A DNA stretch of 64,000 bases from contig JAFXXU010000051.1 of assembly GCA_017542125.1 (NCBI GenBank), forward strand, positions 17,747 to 81,746, read 5' to 3'. Source of the DNA: Ruminococcus sp. (GTDB taxonomy: Bacteria > Bacillota > Clostridia > Oscillospirales > Ruminococcaceae). Position 1 is the first letter of the stretch; each line of letters opens with the position of its first letter. Below the pieces are notes generated by a model. That model ran no database searches. It worked only from the letters and a program-made list of their open reading frames with translations, and was not told the origin of the DNA. A program made the position numbers and the translations under genes. This document shows positions 16,498 to 26,383 of the stretch, in pieces.

Positions 16498-16533
16498 CCC
16501 CGAGCCGTAGAAAATGGTTCGGGGTGTTTTTTT
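16498..16533 (+). terminator. terminator after rpmA
   Basis: The 9 bp stem CCCCGAGCC/GGTTCGGGG is followed by TGTTTTTTT. Genes downstream (obgE onward) would depend on readthrough or an internal promoter. Confidence 0.85.
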
Positions 16534-16555
16534 CATAGGCAGACCCGGCAGGTAG

Positions 16556-17152
16556 GTGCTTTGCTTGCTTGGCTTTCTCAGAAAAGACTTTAACCGCCAT
16601 TCATCCTATAATGTAGGGGTGACCTTTTATCGGATAGGCTCGGTGTTCCTGATGTTTACCCTGGCGCTGCTGGTGGTGAGCATTCTGTATATCCCTCAGG
16701 AGCTGGTGCCGGAGGGGGATCACGATCTCACCATAGTCAAGGCGGAAAAGCATTCTATAAAAAGCCAAAGGATCCATACTGTCTATTACACCATCAGGTG
16801 TAAGGATGAGGCAGGCGATACCCATAACCAGACCGTTACCGAGGCCGAGTGTGAGATATAGAAGGAGGGCAAGACCTATACCCGCCCTATGTATGCCACC
16901 CCCGGCGGCGGGCACTTCATAAGCTGGGATAATATCTCTGCCCCGGAAAAGGTGTCGAAGGTCTATTACGAGCGCTTCCCCGATCAGAATACAGTGGCCT
17001 TCAGGATAGGGCTGGTAATACTGGCGACTGTAACGGCGATGAATTTCTTTATCGGGTGGAGAGTAAAGCAGAGAGAGAAGAAGTATTATCAGGAAACGGC
17101 GGTAATGCGCACGAACGATTGGAAGGAGCTGAGCAACAGTGTTCGTCGATGA
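16556..17152 (+). pseudogene. two-TM membrane protein interrupted by an in-frame amber codon
   Basis: One frame stays open from GTG at 16556 to TGA at 17150-17152, apart from a single TAG at 16859-16861. The first half (101 codons) has a membrane segment FLMFTLALLVVSILYI and an extracytoplasmic part. The second half continues without shift (KEGKTYTRPMYATP onward) to another membrane segment, LVILATVTAMNFFIGW, and a basic tail. The gene overlaps the obgE start by 14 bp, as expected of a once intact, coupled gene. No family is recognised with confidence; the layout recalls small DUF3592-like membrane proteins. Explanations are a nonsense mutation, a sequencing error, or readthrough. The start codon is uncertain. 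Confidence 0.6.
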
Positions 17153-18416
17153 AGCGAAAATATATCTGAAGGCGGGCGACGGCGGCGACGGCTGCGTCTC
17201 CTTCCACAGAGAGAAATATGTGGCCGCAGGAGGTCCCGACGGAGGCGACGGCGGCAAGGGTGGGGATATAGTCTTCAAGGTGGACGACAATATCTCGAAC
17301 CTAATTGATTTCAGATACAAGAGAAAATATGTGGCGGAGAAGGGTCAGGACGGCTCCTCCCGCAACTGCTCCGGGCGGGGAGCTCCCGATCTTGTAGTGA
17401 ACGTTCCGAGAGGAACTGTGGTCAGGGAGGCCTCCACCGGCAGGATACTTGCGGATATGTCCGGCGACGAGCCTGTGGTCATCGCCAAGGGCGGCAAGGG
17501 CGGCAGAGGCAATTCTCACTTTGCCACCTCCACCAGGCAGATACCCCGCTTTGCAAAGCCCGGCTTCCGGGGCGACGAGTATGAGGTCGTGCTGGAGCTC
17601 AAGCTCATAGCCGATGTGGGTCTGGTGGGCTTCCCCAATGTGGGCAAATCCACGCTTATATCGGTGGTGTCGGCGGCAAAGCCCAAGATCGCCAACTACC
17701 ATTTCACCACCCTCACCCCTGTGCTGGGAGTGGTAAAGATCGAAGAGGGCAAGAGCTTTGTAATGGCTGATATCCCCGGACTTATCGAGGGCGCCAGCGA
17801 GGGCGTGGGGCTGGGTCACGAGTTTCTGCGGCACGTTGAGAGATGCCGGCTGATAGTCCACGTTGTGGATGTTTCGGGCGTTGAGGGCAGAGACCCCATA
17901 GAGGATTTCGAGGCGATAAACAAGGAGCTCCGCAATTTCTCCCAGGAGCTTGCGGACGCCCCCCAGCTGGTGGCTGCCAACAAATGCGATATGGCCACCC
18001 CCGAGCAGATAGAGCGTCTGCGCAGGCACGTTGAGGATCAGGGGCTCATATTCTACGAGATCTCCGCTGCCACCACCGCAGGAACCCAGGAGCTGGTTTT
18101 CGGCATCTGGGAGAGGCTGGAGATGCTGCCCCCCGTTAAGCGGTTCGAGGCTCAGCCCCTTACTCAGGAGGAGCTGGATGAAAAGCTCCTGAGCCGCCGC
18201 GACTTCAATGTCACCGTGGAGGAGGGCATCTATTTCGTGGAGGCCGATTGGCTCAAGGATATCCTCCGCTCGGTGAATATGGACGACTATTCGTCCCTCC
18301 AGTATTTCCAGAGGGTGCTTCGCTCTACGGGCATCATCGACAAGCTGGTTGAGCTGGGCATCAACGAGGGTGACACGGTATCCATCTTAGACTTTGAGTT
18401 TGAATTCGTAAACTGA
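17139..18416 (+). CDS. obgE: GTPase Obg (ribosome assembly)
   Basis: This 425-residue essential GTPase acts in late 50S assembly and stress control. It has the glycine-rich Obg fold (residues 1-158, AAGGPDGGDGGKGG), a G domain with G1 GFPNVGKST near 165-173, DIPGLIEGA (G3) and NKCD (G4), and the C-terminal OCT domain of Gram-positive Obg proteins (about 345-425). The start is GTG at 17139 after AAGGAG at 17122-17127. It overlaps the interrupted upstream ORF. The rplU-rpmA-obg order is standard. Confidence 0.96.
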   Translation: MFVDEAKIYLKAGDGGDGCVSFHREKYVAAGGPDGGDGGKGGDIVFKVDDNISNLIDFRYKRKYVAEKGQDGSSRNCSGRGAPDLVVNVPRGTVVREASTGRILADMSGDEPVVIAKGGKGGRGNSHFATSTRQIPRFAKPGFRGDEYEVVLELKLIADVGLVGFPNVGKSTLISVVSAAKPKIANYHFTTLTPVLGVVKIEEGKSFVMADIPGLIEGASEGVGLGHEFLRHVERCRLIVHVVDVSGVEGRDPIEDFEAINKELRNFSQELADAPQLVAANKCDMATPEQIERLRRHVEDQGLIFYEISAATTAGTQELVFGIWERLEMLPPVKRFEAQPLTQEELDEKLLSRRDFNVTVEEGIYFVEADWLKDILRSVNMDDYSSLQYFQRVLRSTGIIDKLVELGINEGDTVSILDFEFEFVN

Positions 18417-18424
18417 GGTGCGCA

Positions 18425-18931
18425 ATGATCATCAGACCTTTTGACCCAGGCAGGGACTTTTCCCTTATCGCCTCATCCGTTACCGACGAAAGGACCCATG
18501 CGCTGTGGAGTGCTAAGCGGTTCCCTTATCCCCCGGAGCGGGAGAGCTTTGAGAGCTTTTTGCAAAGCGAAAGGGAGCAGTTCGGCACCGAGGCCTTCAT
18601 CGCCGAGAAGGACGGCAGGGCAGCAGGCTTCTTCTGCCTCTCTTATAATAAGGAGAGCGGCGAGGCTATGCTGAAATTCATCCTTGTGGACGGCAGCCTC
18701 CGGGGGCAGGGCATAGGTGCAGAGATGCTCAGGCTGGCGGCGGACTATGCTTTTAAGGAGCTGAAAGCCCGGGCAGTGCAGCTCATGGTCTTTTCCGTAA
18801 ACGAGGCGGCTGTAAGGTGCTATACCAAGGCAGGCTTCAGGGAGAGGTCGAGAGCTGCGGGTGCATTTGAATACAAGTCCGAAAAATGGGACAGATGCAA
18901 TATGGTGAGATACAATGAGGTGATGACTTGA
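18425..18931 (+). CDS. GNAT family N-acetyltransferase
   Basis: This 168-residue acetyltransferase has the acetyl-CoA motif LRGQGIGAEMLRLA (about residues 95-108) and the C-terminal NEAAVRCYTKAGF strand-helix. It is 9 bp after obgE, and its stop codon overlaps the TTG start of mrnC (TTGA), so it belongs to the same operon. The acceptor (amine, tRNA, protein or antibiotic) is not indicated; it is not clearly RimI or RimJ. Confidence 0.85.
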   Translation: MIIRPFDPGRDFSLIASSVTDERTHALWSAKRFPYPPERESFESFLQSEREQFGTEAFIAEKDGRAAGFFCLSYNKESGEAMLKFILVDGSLRGQGIGAEMLRLAADYAFKELKARAVQLMVFSVNEAAVRCYTKAGFRERSRAAGAFEYKSEKWDRCNMVRYNEVMT

Positions 18932-19317
18932 CAGAACAGGAGCTGAAACAGTATTCCCCGCTGACGCTGGCTTTCCTGGGCGATGCTGTCTACGAGCAGC
19001 TTGCCAGGGAGCGGATAGTCTCGGCGGCGAATATGCCCATAAGAAAGCTGCACGCCCTGACGGTCAAGCGGGTCTGCGCCGAGTACCAGGCGGAAGCCAT
19101 AAAGCGCCTTTCTGACAGCGGTATGCTCACTGAGGAGGAGCAGGAGGTGGTCCGCAGAGGACGCAACGCCTGCGGAGTCAACCCTCCCAAGCATTCAACA
19201 GTCCTTGAATACCGGGCTGCCACGGCGCTGGAATGCCTTTTCGGCTATCTTCACCTTGCAGGCAGGGACGAAAGGGCCAGAGAGCTCTTCGATGCCCTGT
19301 GGGAGAGCCCGGAGTAA
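18928..19317 (+). CDS. mrnC: Mini-ribonuclease III
   Basis: This 129-residue catalytic-only RNase III domain lacks a double-stranded RNA-binding domain, the hallmark of Mini-III, which matures 23S rRNA ends in Firmicutes. The RNase III signature TLAFLGDAVYEQLARE at about residues 13-28 keeps the metal-binding Asp and Glu, and VVRRGRNA is also typical. The TTG start at 18928 overlaps the upstream stop by 4 bases. Confidence 0.9.
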   Translation: MTEQELKQYSPLTLAFLGDAVYEQLARERIVSAANMPIRKLHALTVKRVCAEYQAEAIKRLSDSGMLTEEEQEVVRRGRNACGVNPPKHSTVLEYRAATALECLFGYLHLAGRDERARELFDALWESPE

Positions 19318-19371
19318 GCGTATAGAATAAAATCCGGCGGTTATCCCCCTGATAGTTGTGCGCTATCCCAC

Positions 19372-19400
19372 TTGACAATATGTGTAAGATAACATATAAT
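19372..19400 (+). promoter_or_regulatory. promoter of the transglutaminase-like lipoprotein gene
   Basis: TTGACA (19372-19377) and TATAAT (19395-19400) are separated by 17 bp. Confidence 0.85.
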
Positions 19401-19449
19401 AGTAGAAGATGAATATTTTGTCTTCAGGACAAGAAGGAAGTATGGAAAA

Positions 19450-20679
19450 ATGATGAAAAGGACATTATCCGTGCTTGCAGCGGGAATAATGGCGCTCACG
19501 GCGCTGGCGTCCTGCGGGGAGCATATCCATAAGTATACCGTCAAGGTCACCAAGGAGGCCGACTGCACCCACGAGGGCTTGAAGACCTATACCTGCGAGG
19601 AGTGCGGCAGAACATATGACGAGGTCATCACCGACGGGCATAAGTACACCGATAAGGTGGTTGAGCCCACCTATGACTCTGAGGGCTACACCCTCCATAC
19701 CTGCACAATCTGCGGCTATGAGATGAAGGACAGCATCACTCCCAAGCTGGAGCGCGCCTATGACGATATCGGCGGAGCTGTGCTGGAGGGCCTTGAGGAA
19801 AGCTACGCCTACACCGGCGAGGCTATCGAGCCCCAGATCAAGGTAAAGCTCCACGATGAGGAGCTGACTAATTATAAGGATTACGAGCTCACCATCGAGA
19901 ACAATACTAATGTGGGCACCGCCACCGTTACCCTCACCGGCAAGGGCGATTTCAAGAACACCCTGGTAAAGACCTTTGAGATAGTAAGAAAGGGCTGGGA
20001 GGAATCCGAAGGCAACAAGTATTACTATGACGGCGATATGGTCAAGGGCGTTTATGAGATCGACGGCCAGAGCTATTTCTTCGATGAGAACGGAGTAATG
20101 CAGACAGGCTGGCAGCAGGTGGGCGACGATTACTACTGCTTCGACCGCCTCGACGGCTTCCTCATCAAGGGCGAGCAGGTGGACGGCATAAACGTTGACG
20201 AGACCGGCAAGGCGGAGAAGTCCGACTACAATGAGTACAAGATCACCACTATGATGACCGCTCACCAGATAATGCTGGAGCAGACCCTCCCCACCGATTC
20301 TATGGAGGAGAAGCGCCTCAAGCTGTTCAACTGGGAGATGTACGAGCACGGCTATCACCGCTGGAGACTGCTCTCCGACATCTATGATTCTTCACCCGAC
20401 TGGGAGATCACCTTTGCCAACGATATCTTTGAGCGCGGTTCCGGCTGCTGTGTATCCGACTCCTGCGCCGCTGCGTTCCTGATCAGAGAGATAGGCTACA
20501 CCAACATCTATATCTGCCACGACAGCTCTCACTGCTGGTTCACCGTGGCGGGCAAGCTGTATGACCCGCTCTTTGCCGAGGCTAAGGATTTCGACACCAA
20601 CTACAATGCGGAGTACACCGATTACAGGCAGTGGCCTGTGGGCAGAAGAAGAGTAGACGGCGTAAGCACCGATGTGTGA
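19450..20679 (+). CDS. lipoprotein with wall-binding repeats and transglutaminase-like domain
   Basis: This 409-residue lipoprotein has a signal peptide with lipobox LASC (Cys near residue 23). Two Cys-pair segments of the type common in Firmicute surface proteins follow (TYTCEECGRTY, HTCTICGYEM), then a beta-sandwich (about 100-180). Next comes a choline-binding-type repeat region (about 185-250: YYYDGDMVKG, QSYFFDENGVMQTGWQ, DYYCFD). The C-terminal transglutaminase/protease-like domain has candidate triad residues Cys in GSGCCVSDS, His in DSSHCWF and Asp in LYDPLF. It is probably a wall-associated peptidase or cross-linker. The start may be the first or second Met of the MM pair. It has its own promoter and a strong terminator. 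Confidence 0.82.
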   Translation: MMKRTLSVLAAGIMALTALASCGEHIHKYTVKVTKEADCTHEGLKTYTCEECGRTYDEVITDGHKYTDKVVEPTYDSEGYTLHTCTICGYEMKDSITPKLERAYDDIGGAVLEGLEESYAYTGEAIEPQIKVKLHDEELTNYKDYELTIENNTNVGTATVTLTGKGDFKNTLVKTFEIVRKGWEESEGNKYYYDGDMVKGVYEIDGQSYFFDENGVMQTGWQQVGDDYYCFDRLDGFLIKGEQVDGINVDETGKAEKSDYNEYKITTMMTAHQIMLEQTLPTDSMEEKRLKLFNWEMYEHGYHRWRLLSDIYDSSPDWEITFANDIFERGSGCCVSDSCAAAFLIREIGYTNIYICHDSSHCWFTVAGKLYDPLFAEAKDFDTNYNAEYTDYRQWPVGRRRVDGVSTDV

Positions 20680-20698
20680 TAAACTAAGGGCTTGATTC

Positions 20699-20735
20699 AG
20701 GGATCCGCGGATAAAACCCCGCGGATCCCTTTTTT
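20699..20735 (+). terminator. terminator after the lipoprotein gene
   Basis: A perfect 12 bp stem AGGGATCCGCGG/CCGCGGATCCCT is followed by TTTTTT. Confidence 0.93.
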
Positions 20736-20784
20736 ATCTGCGAAAATCCAAATTGTAAATTTTATGGTTTTCGTAGCTTCTTTA

Positions 20785-20813
20785 TTGACTTTTACCCTGA
20801 AATCTGTTATAAT
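20785..20813 (+). promoter_or_regulatory. promoter of the EAL-domain gene
   Basis: TTGACT (20785-20790) and TATAAT (20808-20813) are 17 bp apart. A leader of about 90 nt follows. Confidence 0.8.
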
Positions 20814-20910
20814 AAATAATAAATATGTCAAAATCATTAAACATGAGGCCGAAATTTTGGCCACATAGCATATACAGCTTGACGAAGTGTCGGAAAAAGG
20901 AGGTGCGGTG

Positions 20911-22608
20911 ATGGATCAGGATATCGAAAAAGCGTTGGAGTTTTTCGCTCTTTACGAAAAGCTGGCTTCTGCTACACAGATAGTCAATCAGAAATTCGAT
21001 GTGGCTATGATAGAGGATGTCCTGGGTAAGATCTCGGCTATGCACCGCCTTGCCAAGGGCGTGACCCGCTTCTACCGCAACCCTGCCGAGGAACAGCGCG
21101 GCGGCGGTGAGACTATGATCAGCTACGACCTGGGGATCCCCTGTGTGCCGGTGCATTCGGTCAGGTTCGTTACCAGGCTCATGTCTATCACCACCATGAC
21201 CGTTTATATGTCCCCTGATGAGGAGCCCCTCACCGAGGACGAGTTCTTCCGTGTGGATCTGACTATGCGTACCGCTATGGCTTTCATCAGCCGCAACCGC
21301 CTGCAGGTCATCGCCGAGGAGCTTGCCTTCTACGACGATATGGGCTTCCGCAACGTCCGCAGCTATTTCAATTATATGATGTGGCGCGGCCAGCCCGGCG
21401 GTCTGGACGGGATGTCGGCGATCATCTACAATTTCCGCCGTTTCTCTCTGGTCAACGAGGAGTTCGGCCGGGATGTGGGCGACCTTGTTATGCACAAGCA
21501 TTATGAGTATATCGAGGGGCTTATCACCCAGAACGGTATAATCTGCCGCCTGGGCGGCGATACCTTCGTGCTGATCTGCGAGAACAAGGTGCTCAAAAGG
21601 GTCATAGATTATCTTACCGAAGGGGCTGTCCCCATAAACTCCGAGGGTGATACGGTGAATATCTCCTGCTATGCCGGAGTTTTCAACATCCCCGACGGCT
21701 ATGCCATCAATACTCCCAACGACATTATGGGGAATATAATGGCAGCCTTCCAGGTGGCAAAGATCGGCGGACAGGGGCATATCATCTACTACAACGATTC
21801 CCTTATCGCCGACAGGGAGCGTGCCAAGAGAGTGCAGCAGATGTTCCCCGAGGCACTCAGGAAGCAGGAGTTCCACGTTTTCTACCAGCCCAAGGTCAAC
21901 ACCGTTACCGGTGAGATCTGTGGCGGCGAGGCTCTCTGCCGCTGGTTCAGGGGAGGGAAGATCGTCCCGCCCATGGATTTCATCCCCGTGCTGGAGGAGA
22001 CCAGCGATATCTGCAAACTGGATTTTTATATGCTGGACAAGGTGTGCAGCGACATCCGCCGCTGGCTGGACGAGGGCAGAAGGGTTGTGCGCATCTCGGT
22101 GAACCTTTCAAGGCGGCATATGCTGAACGAGCATCTGCTGGAGAATATAATGGAGATCATCGAGCGGCATAACGTGCCCCACAAATATATCGAGATAGAG
22201 CTTACCGAGACCACCACCGACGTTGAGTTCCGTGACCTGCAGCGCGTGGTTTGCGGTTTGCAGGCGCAGAACATCTACACCTCAGTGGACGACTTCGGAA
22301 TGGGATATTCTTCCCTGAACCTTATCCGTGTCATTCCCTGGAACGTGCTTAAGGTGGACCGCACCTTCCTCCCGCTGGATGACGAGGAAAGCAGCAGCAT
22401 CCGCAGCATAATGTTCCGCCACGTTGTGGCTATGACCAAGGAGATGGGGCTGGAGTGTATCGTCGAGGGCGTTGAGACCCCGGCGCAGCTCAAGACCTTG
22501 AAGGATAACCACTGCGAGCAGGCACAGGGCTTCCTTTTTGACCGCCCGCTGCCCGTTGAGGAATTTGAAAAGCGGCTGGATATGCAGAGATATTCCATTG
22601 ACATCTGA
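20911..22608 (+). CDS. c-di-GMP phosphodiesterase with degenerate GGDEF and intact EAL domain
   Basis: This roughly 565-residue cytoplasmic protein has an N-terminal region of unknown fold (about 1-140) and a GGDEF-like domain whose signature is RLGGDTF (near 215), so it is probably catalytically inactive. The EAL domain (about 315-555) keeps the expected catalytic set: GGEALCRW, SVNLS, IELTET, VDDFGMGYSS, LKVDRTF, VEGVET and QGFLFDRP. It should hydrolyse c-di-GMP to pGpG, with the inactive GGDEF domain a possible GTP sensor. ATG at 20911 follows AAGGAGG; the upstream GTG at 20887 precedes it. It is monocistronic. With the chemoreceptor and pilus operon in the window, a role in attachment is plausible but not shown. 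Confidence 0.92.
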   Translation: MDQDIEKALEFFALYEKLASATQIVNQKFDVAMIEDVLGKISAMHRLAKGVTRFYRNPAEEQRGGGETMISYDLGIPCVPVHSVRFVTRLMSITTMTVYMSPDEEPLTEDEFFRVDLTMRTAMAFISRNRLQVIAEELAFYDDMGFRNVRSYFNYMMWRGQPGGLDGMSAIIYNFRRFSLVNEEFGRDVGDLVMHKHYEYIEGLITQNGIICRLGGDTFVLICENKVLKRVIDYLTEGAVPINSEGDTVNISCYAGVFNIPDGYAINTPNDIMGNIMAAFQVAKIGGQGHIIYYNDSLIADRERAKRVQQMFPEALRKQEFHVFYQPKVNTVTGEICGGEALCRWFRGGKIVPPMDFIPVLEETSDICKLDFYMLDKVCSDIRRWLDEGRRVVRISVNLSRRHMLNEHLLENIMEIIERHNVPHKYIEIELTETTTDVEFRDLQRVVCGLQAQNIYTSVDDFGMGYSSLNLIRVIPWNVLKVDRTFLPLDDEESSSIRSIMFRHVVAMTKEMGLECIVEGVETPAQLKTLKDNHCEQAQGFLFDRPLPVEEFEKRLDMQRYSIDI

Positions 22609-22618
22609 GAATAGCAAA

Positions 22619-22654
22619 AGCCGCAGTGCAATGAAGCACTGCGGCTGGTTTTTT
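22619..22654. terminator. terminator between the EAL gene and groEL
   Basis: The stem AGCCGCAGTGC/GCACTGCGGCT is followed by GGTTTTTTG on the plus strand. An AGCAAAAG flank on the other side may help termination of groEL. Confidence 0.88.
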
Positions 22655-22671
22655 GTCTTCGGATGTTAGGC

Positions 22672-24315
<1,644 letters not shown>

Positions 24316-24340
24316 TCAGTCCTTTCTTTATGTTCGCAGA

Positions 24341-24628
<288 letters not shown>

Positions 24629-24665
24629 TTATATATTGTATTTTAGCAGACGAGTGTTCATAGTG

Positions 24666-24725
24666 TTAGCACTCGCCGCACCTGAGTGCTAATTATTATT
24701 ATAATCCGATTTTGCAAAAATGCAA
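24666..24725 (-). promoter_or_regulatory. groESL promoter with CIRCE operator
   Basis: A perfect CIRCE element (TTAGCACTC, 9 bp spacer, GAGTGCTAA) lies at 24666-24692. On the minus strand it follows TATAAT (24698-24703), with a weak -35 TTGCAT (24720-24725) 16 bp upstream. HrcA repression of groESL is expected. Confidence 0.95.
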
Positions 24726-24828
24726 GGGGATAGAGGCATATTTAGAAAATTTCGGCGGTTTGCACAAAAAGAATTGAATAGGGGGATAGGTTTTCTAAGT
24801 GCGGCGGGCAGCAGACAGCCCACAGACA

Positions 24829-24863
24829 AAGAACAAAGCCGGAGCCCTGCCGCAGCCTCCGGC
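24829..24863 (-). terminator. probable terminator of the ruvX-phosphoesterase unit
   Basis: On the minus strand the stem GCCGGAG/CTCCGGC is followed by a short T-rich run (TTTGTTC). It lies 9 bp after the phosphoesterase stop codon. Confidence 0.6.
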
Positions 24864-24871
24864 TGTTATTC

Positions 24872-25780
24872 TTATTTTTGCTTGCCCGACTCCAGTTCGC
24901 ATACCACCAGATGCAGCGAATTGAAAAGTCTCAGGGTGTATCCGCTGTTGCCGACCCCTCGGCTGACTATCATTGCCGAGTTGCCGTCGTTGTACCTGCC
25001 CGAGGTGTATTTCGGGAAGAAGCCTTCGCCGGGTGAGTACAGTCCCTCGGTGAAAGGCACGCCGATCAGTCCTCCGTGGGCGTGGCCAGCAAAGATAAGA
25101 TCAGCTCTTGAACCCAGCTTTTCCGATTCGGTGAGTATGGTCTTGAAATCCTCAGGATAATGGTGCAGCCAGATCACGCACTTTTCGTCCCTGGGCAGCC
25201 TCGCCATCAGCGACTGGGAGTAGTAATCGTCCGGCGAGTATGTCGTCCCCACCAGCATGATCCTGCTCCCGCCGCGCTCTAAATAGGTGTAGTCGTTGTC
25301 CAGAAGATGAGCGCCGCTCTTCTTGAAGCTGTCCGAGAGCTTCTTCTGATCCTCTATGGAGAGGGCAGTGTCGTGATTGCCGAGGATAATATAAGTGTCT
25401 GCAATTTTGGACAGCTTATCCACAAAGGTCATGGCTGTGTCAAGGTTCGTCCTGCTCTGATCCACGATATCTCCCGTCAGGAAGATATAATCGGGCTTCT
25501 GAGCCTCCACCTTATCGAGGAGCCTGTCCATAATGGAAGTGCTGTTGTGAAAGTCCGAGATCTGGACGATCTTGACCCCTGCAAAGCTCTTGGGGATGTC
25601 GTTGCTCAGGAAGGTGATCTCATCCACCGAGATGAAAAGGTTTGAGCGCAGCAGCTCAACGATCAGCGCGAATACTATGATCCCGACGGTTATCAGTATC
25701 CTCATTCGCCGGGAATGCTTTTTTGAGTCGGAGAGGCCTCCGGCAAAGAATTCATTGCTTGTTCTTCCGTCTGTATTCAA
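24872..25780 (-). CDS. membrane-anchored metallophosphoesterase (YkuE-like)
   Basis: This 302-residue calcineurin-like phosphoesterase has one N-terminal membrane segment (about residues 27-45). The metal-binding motifs are all present: ISDFHN, TGDIVD, LGNHD, WLHHYP and FAGHAHGG. The start is TTG at 25780, with GGAGGG 5 bp upstream, so it overlaps the end of ruvX by 29 bp and should be translationally coupled. Relatives act on UDP-diacylglucosamine or other cell-envelope phosphates; the substrate here is open. Confidence 0.87.
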   Translation of the reverse strand: MNTDGRTSNEFFAGGLSDSKKHSRRMRILITVGIIVFALIVELLRSNLFISVDEITFLSNDIPKSFAGVKIVQISDFHNSTSIMDRLLDKVEAQKPDYIFLTGDIVDQSRTNLDTAMTFVDKLSKIADTYIILGNHDTALSIEDQKKLSDSFKKSGAHLLDNDYTYLERGGSRIMLVGTTYSPDDYYSQSLMARLPRDEKCVIWLHHYPEDFKTILTESEKLGSRADLIFAGHAHGGLIGVPFTEGLYSPGEGFFPKYTSGRYNDGNSAMIVSRGVGNSGYTLRLFNSLHLVVCELESGKQK

Positions 25781-26174
25781 GATAACCCTCCAAGATCACT
25801 GTCGCCGCGACGGTATCAACCACCGCTTTGCGCTTTTTCCCGCGGACGTCTGTTTCATTGAGGATGTTGTGCGCTGTTACCGTGGTCGAGCGTTCATCCC
25901 ACATATTGACGGGGAGCTCGGTGAGCTGTGTGAGCAGCTGCGCGAAGGCCTCGCACTTCTCTGCTCTGGGACCCTTGGAGCCGTTCATGTTCAGCGGCAG
26001 CCCCACGATTATCTCACCCACCTCGTACTGCTCCGCCATATGAGCTACCTTCATCGCAAGGAGCTGGGCGTTCCGCTCCTCGATAGTCCCTATGGGCGAC
26101 GCCAGGAACTCCGTTCTGTCGCAGACAGCCAGACCTGTCCGCACATCGCCGTAATCAACAGCCATTATTTTCAT
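25752..26174 (-). CDS. ruvX: RuvX/YqgF putative Holliday junction resolvase
   Basis: This 140-residue RNase H-fold protein begins MKIMAVDYGDVRTGLAVCD with the first catalytic Asp (Asp7). VGLPLNMNG and WDERSTTVTA supply the later acidic residues. The family is linked to rRNA end processing and to resolution of recombination junctions. GGAGG lies 7 bp before the ATG. Directly upstream is a MITE-like element. Confidence 0.93.
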   Translation of the reverse strand: MKIMAVDYGDVRTGLAVCDRTEFLASPIGTIEERNAQLLAMKVAHMAEQYEVGEIIVGLPLNMNGSKGPRAEKCEAFAQLLTQLTELPVNMWDERSTTVTAHNILNETDVRGKKRKAVVDTVAATVILEGYLEYRRKNKQ

Positions 26175-26193
26175 ATATCTGCCTCCGGTTTGT

Positions 26194-26382
26194 ATAATTA
26201 ATAATTGACAATTAATAATTAATAATTAGGGTGTGCGCCTGCGGCGCACGTTATGGCCATCCGGCCGCTGAAGATTGAAATAACCACAAGATTGGATTTA
26301 TTCAGACAGCAATGCCGGGTATAACTTCACGAGCTGACCTGCCAGCACAATTATTAATTGTTAATTATCAATTATTAATTAT
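26194..26382. mobile_element. MITE-like AT-rich element, copy 1
   Basis: A 189 bp non-coding segment is bounded by 34 bp terminal inverted repeats (26194-26227 and 26349-26382) with only two mismatches; the left arm begins ATAATTAATAATTGAC. Inside are a GC-rich hairpin (GTGCGC...GCGCAC near 26232-26248) and the motif AATGCCGGGTATAA, related to CGAATGGG.ATAATG in the two other copies. It exactly fills the gap between the ABC-F gene and ruvX. No transposase is present, and no clear target-site duplication was seen. Confidence 0.82.
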
Positions 26383-26383
26383 G

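Noticed and set aside
20782-21876. 364-codon minus-strand frame over the EAL gene and its promoter
   Set aside because: It is antisense to a gene with a full set of EAL motifs, and no homology is recognisable.
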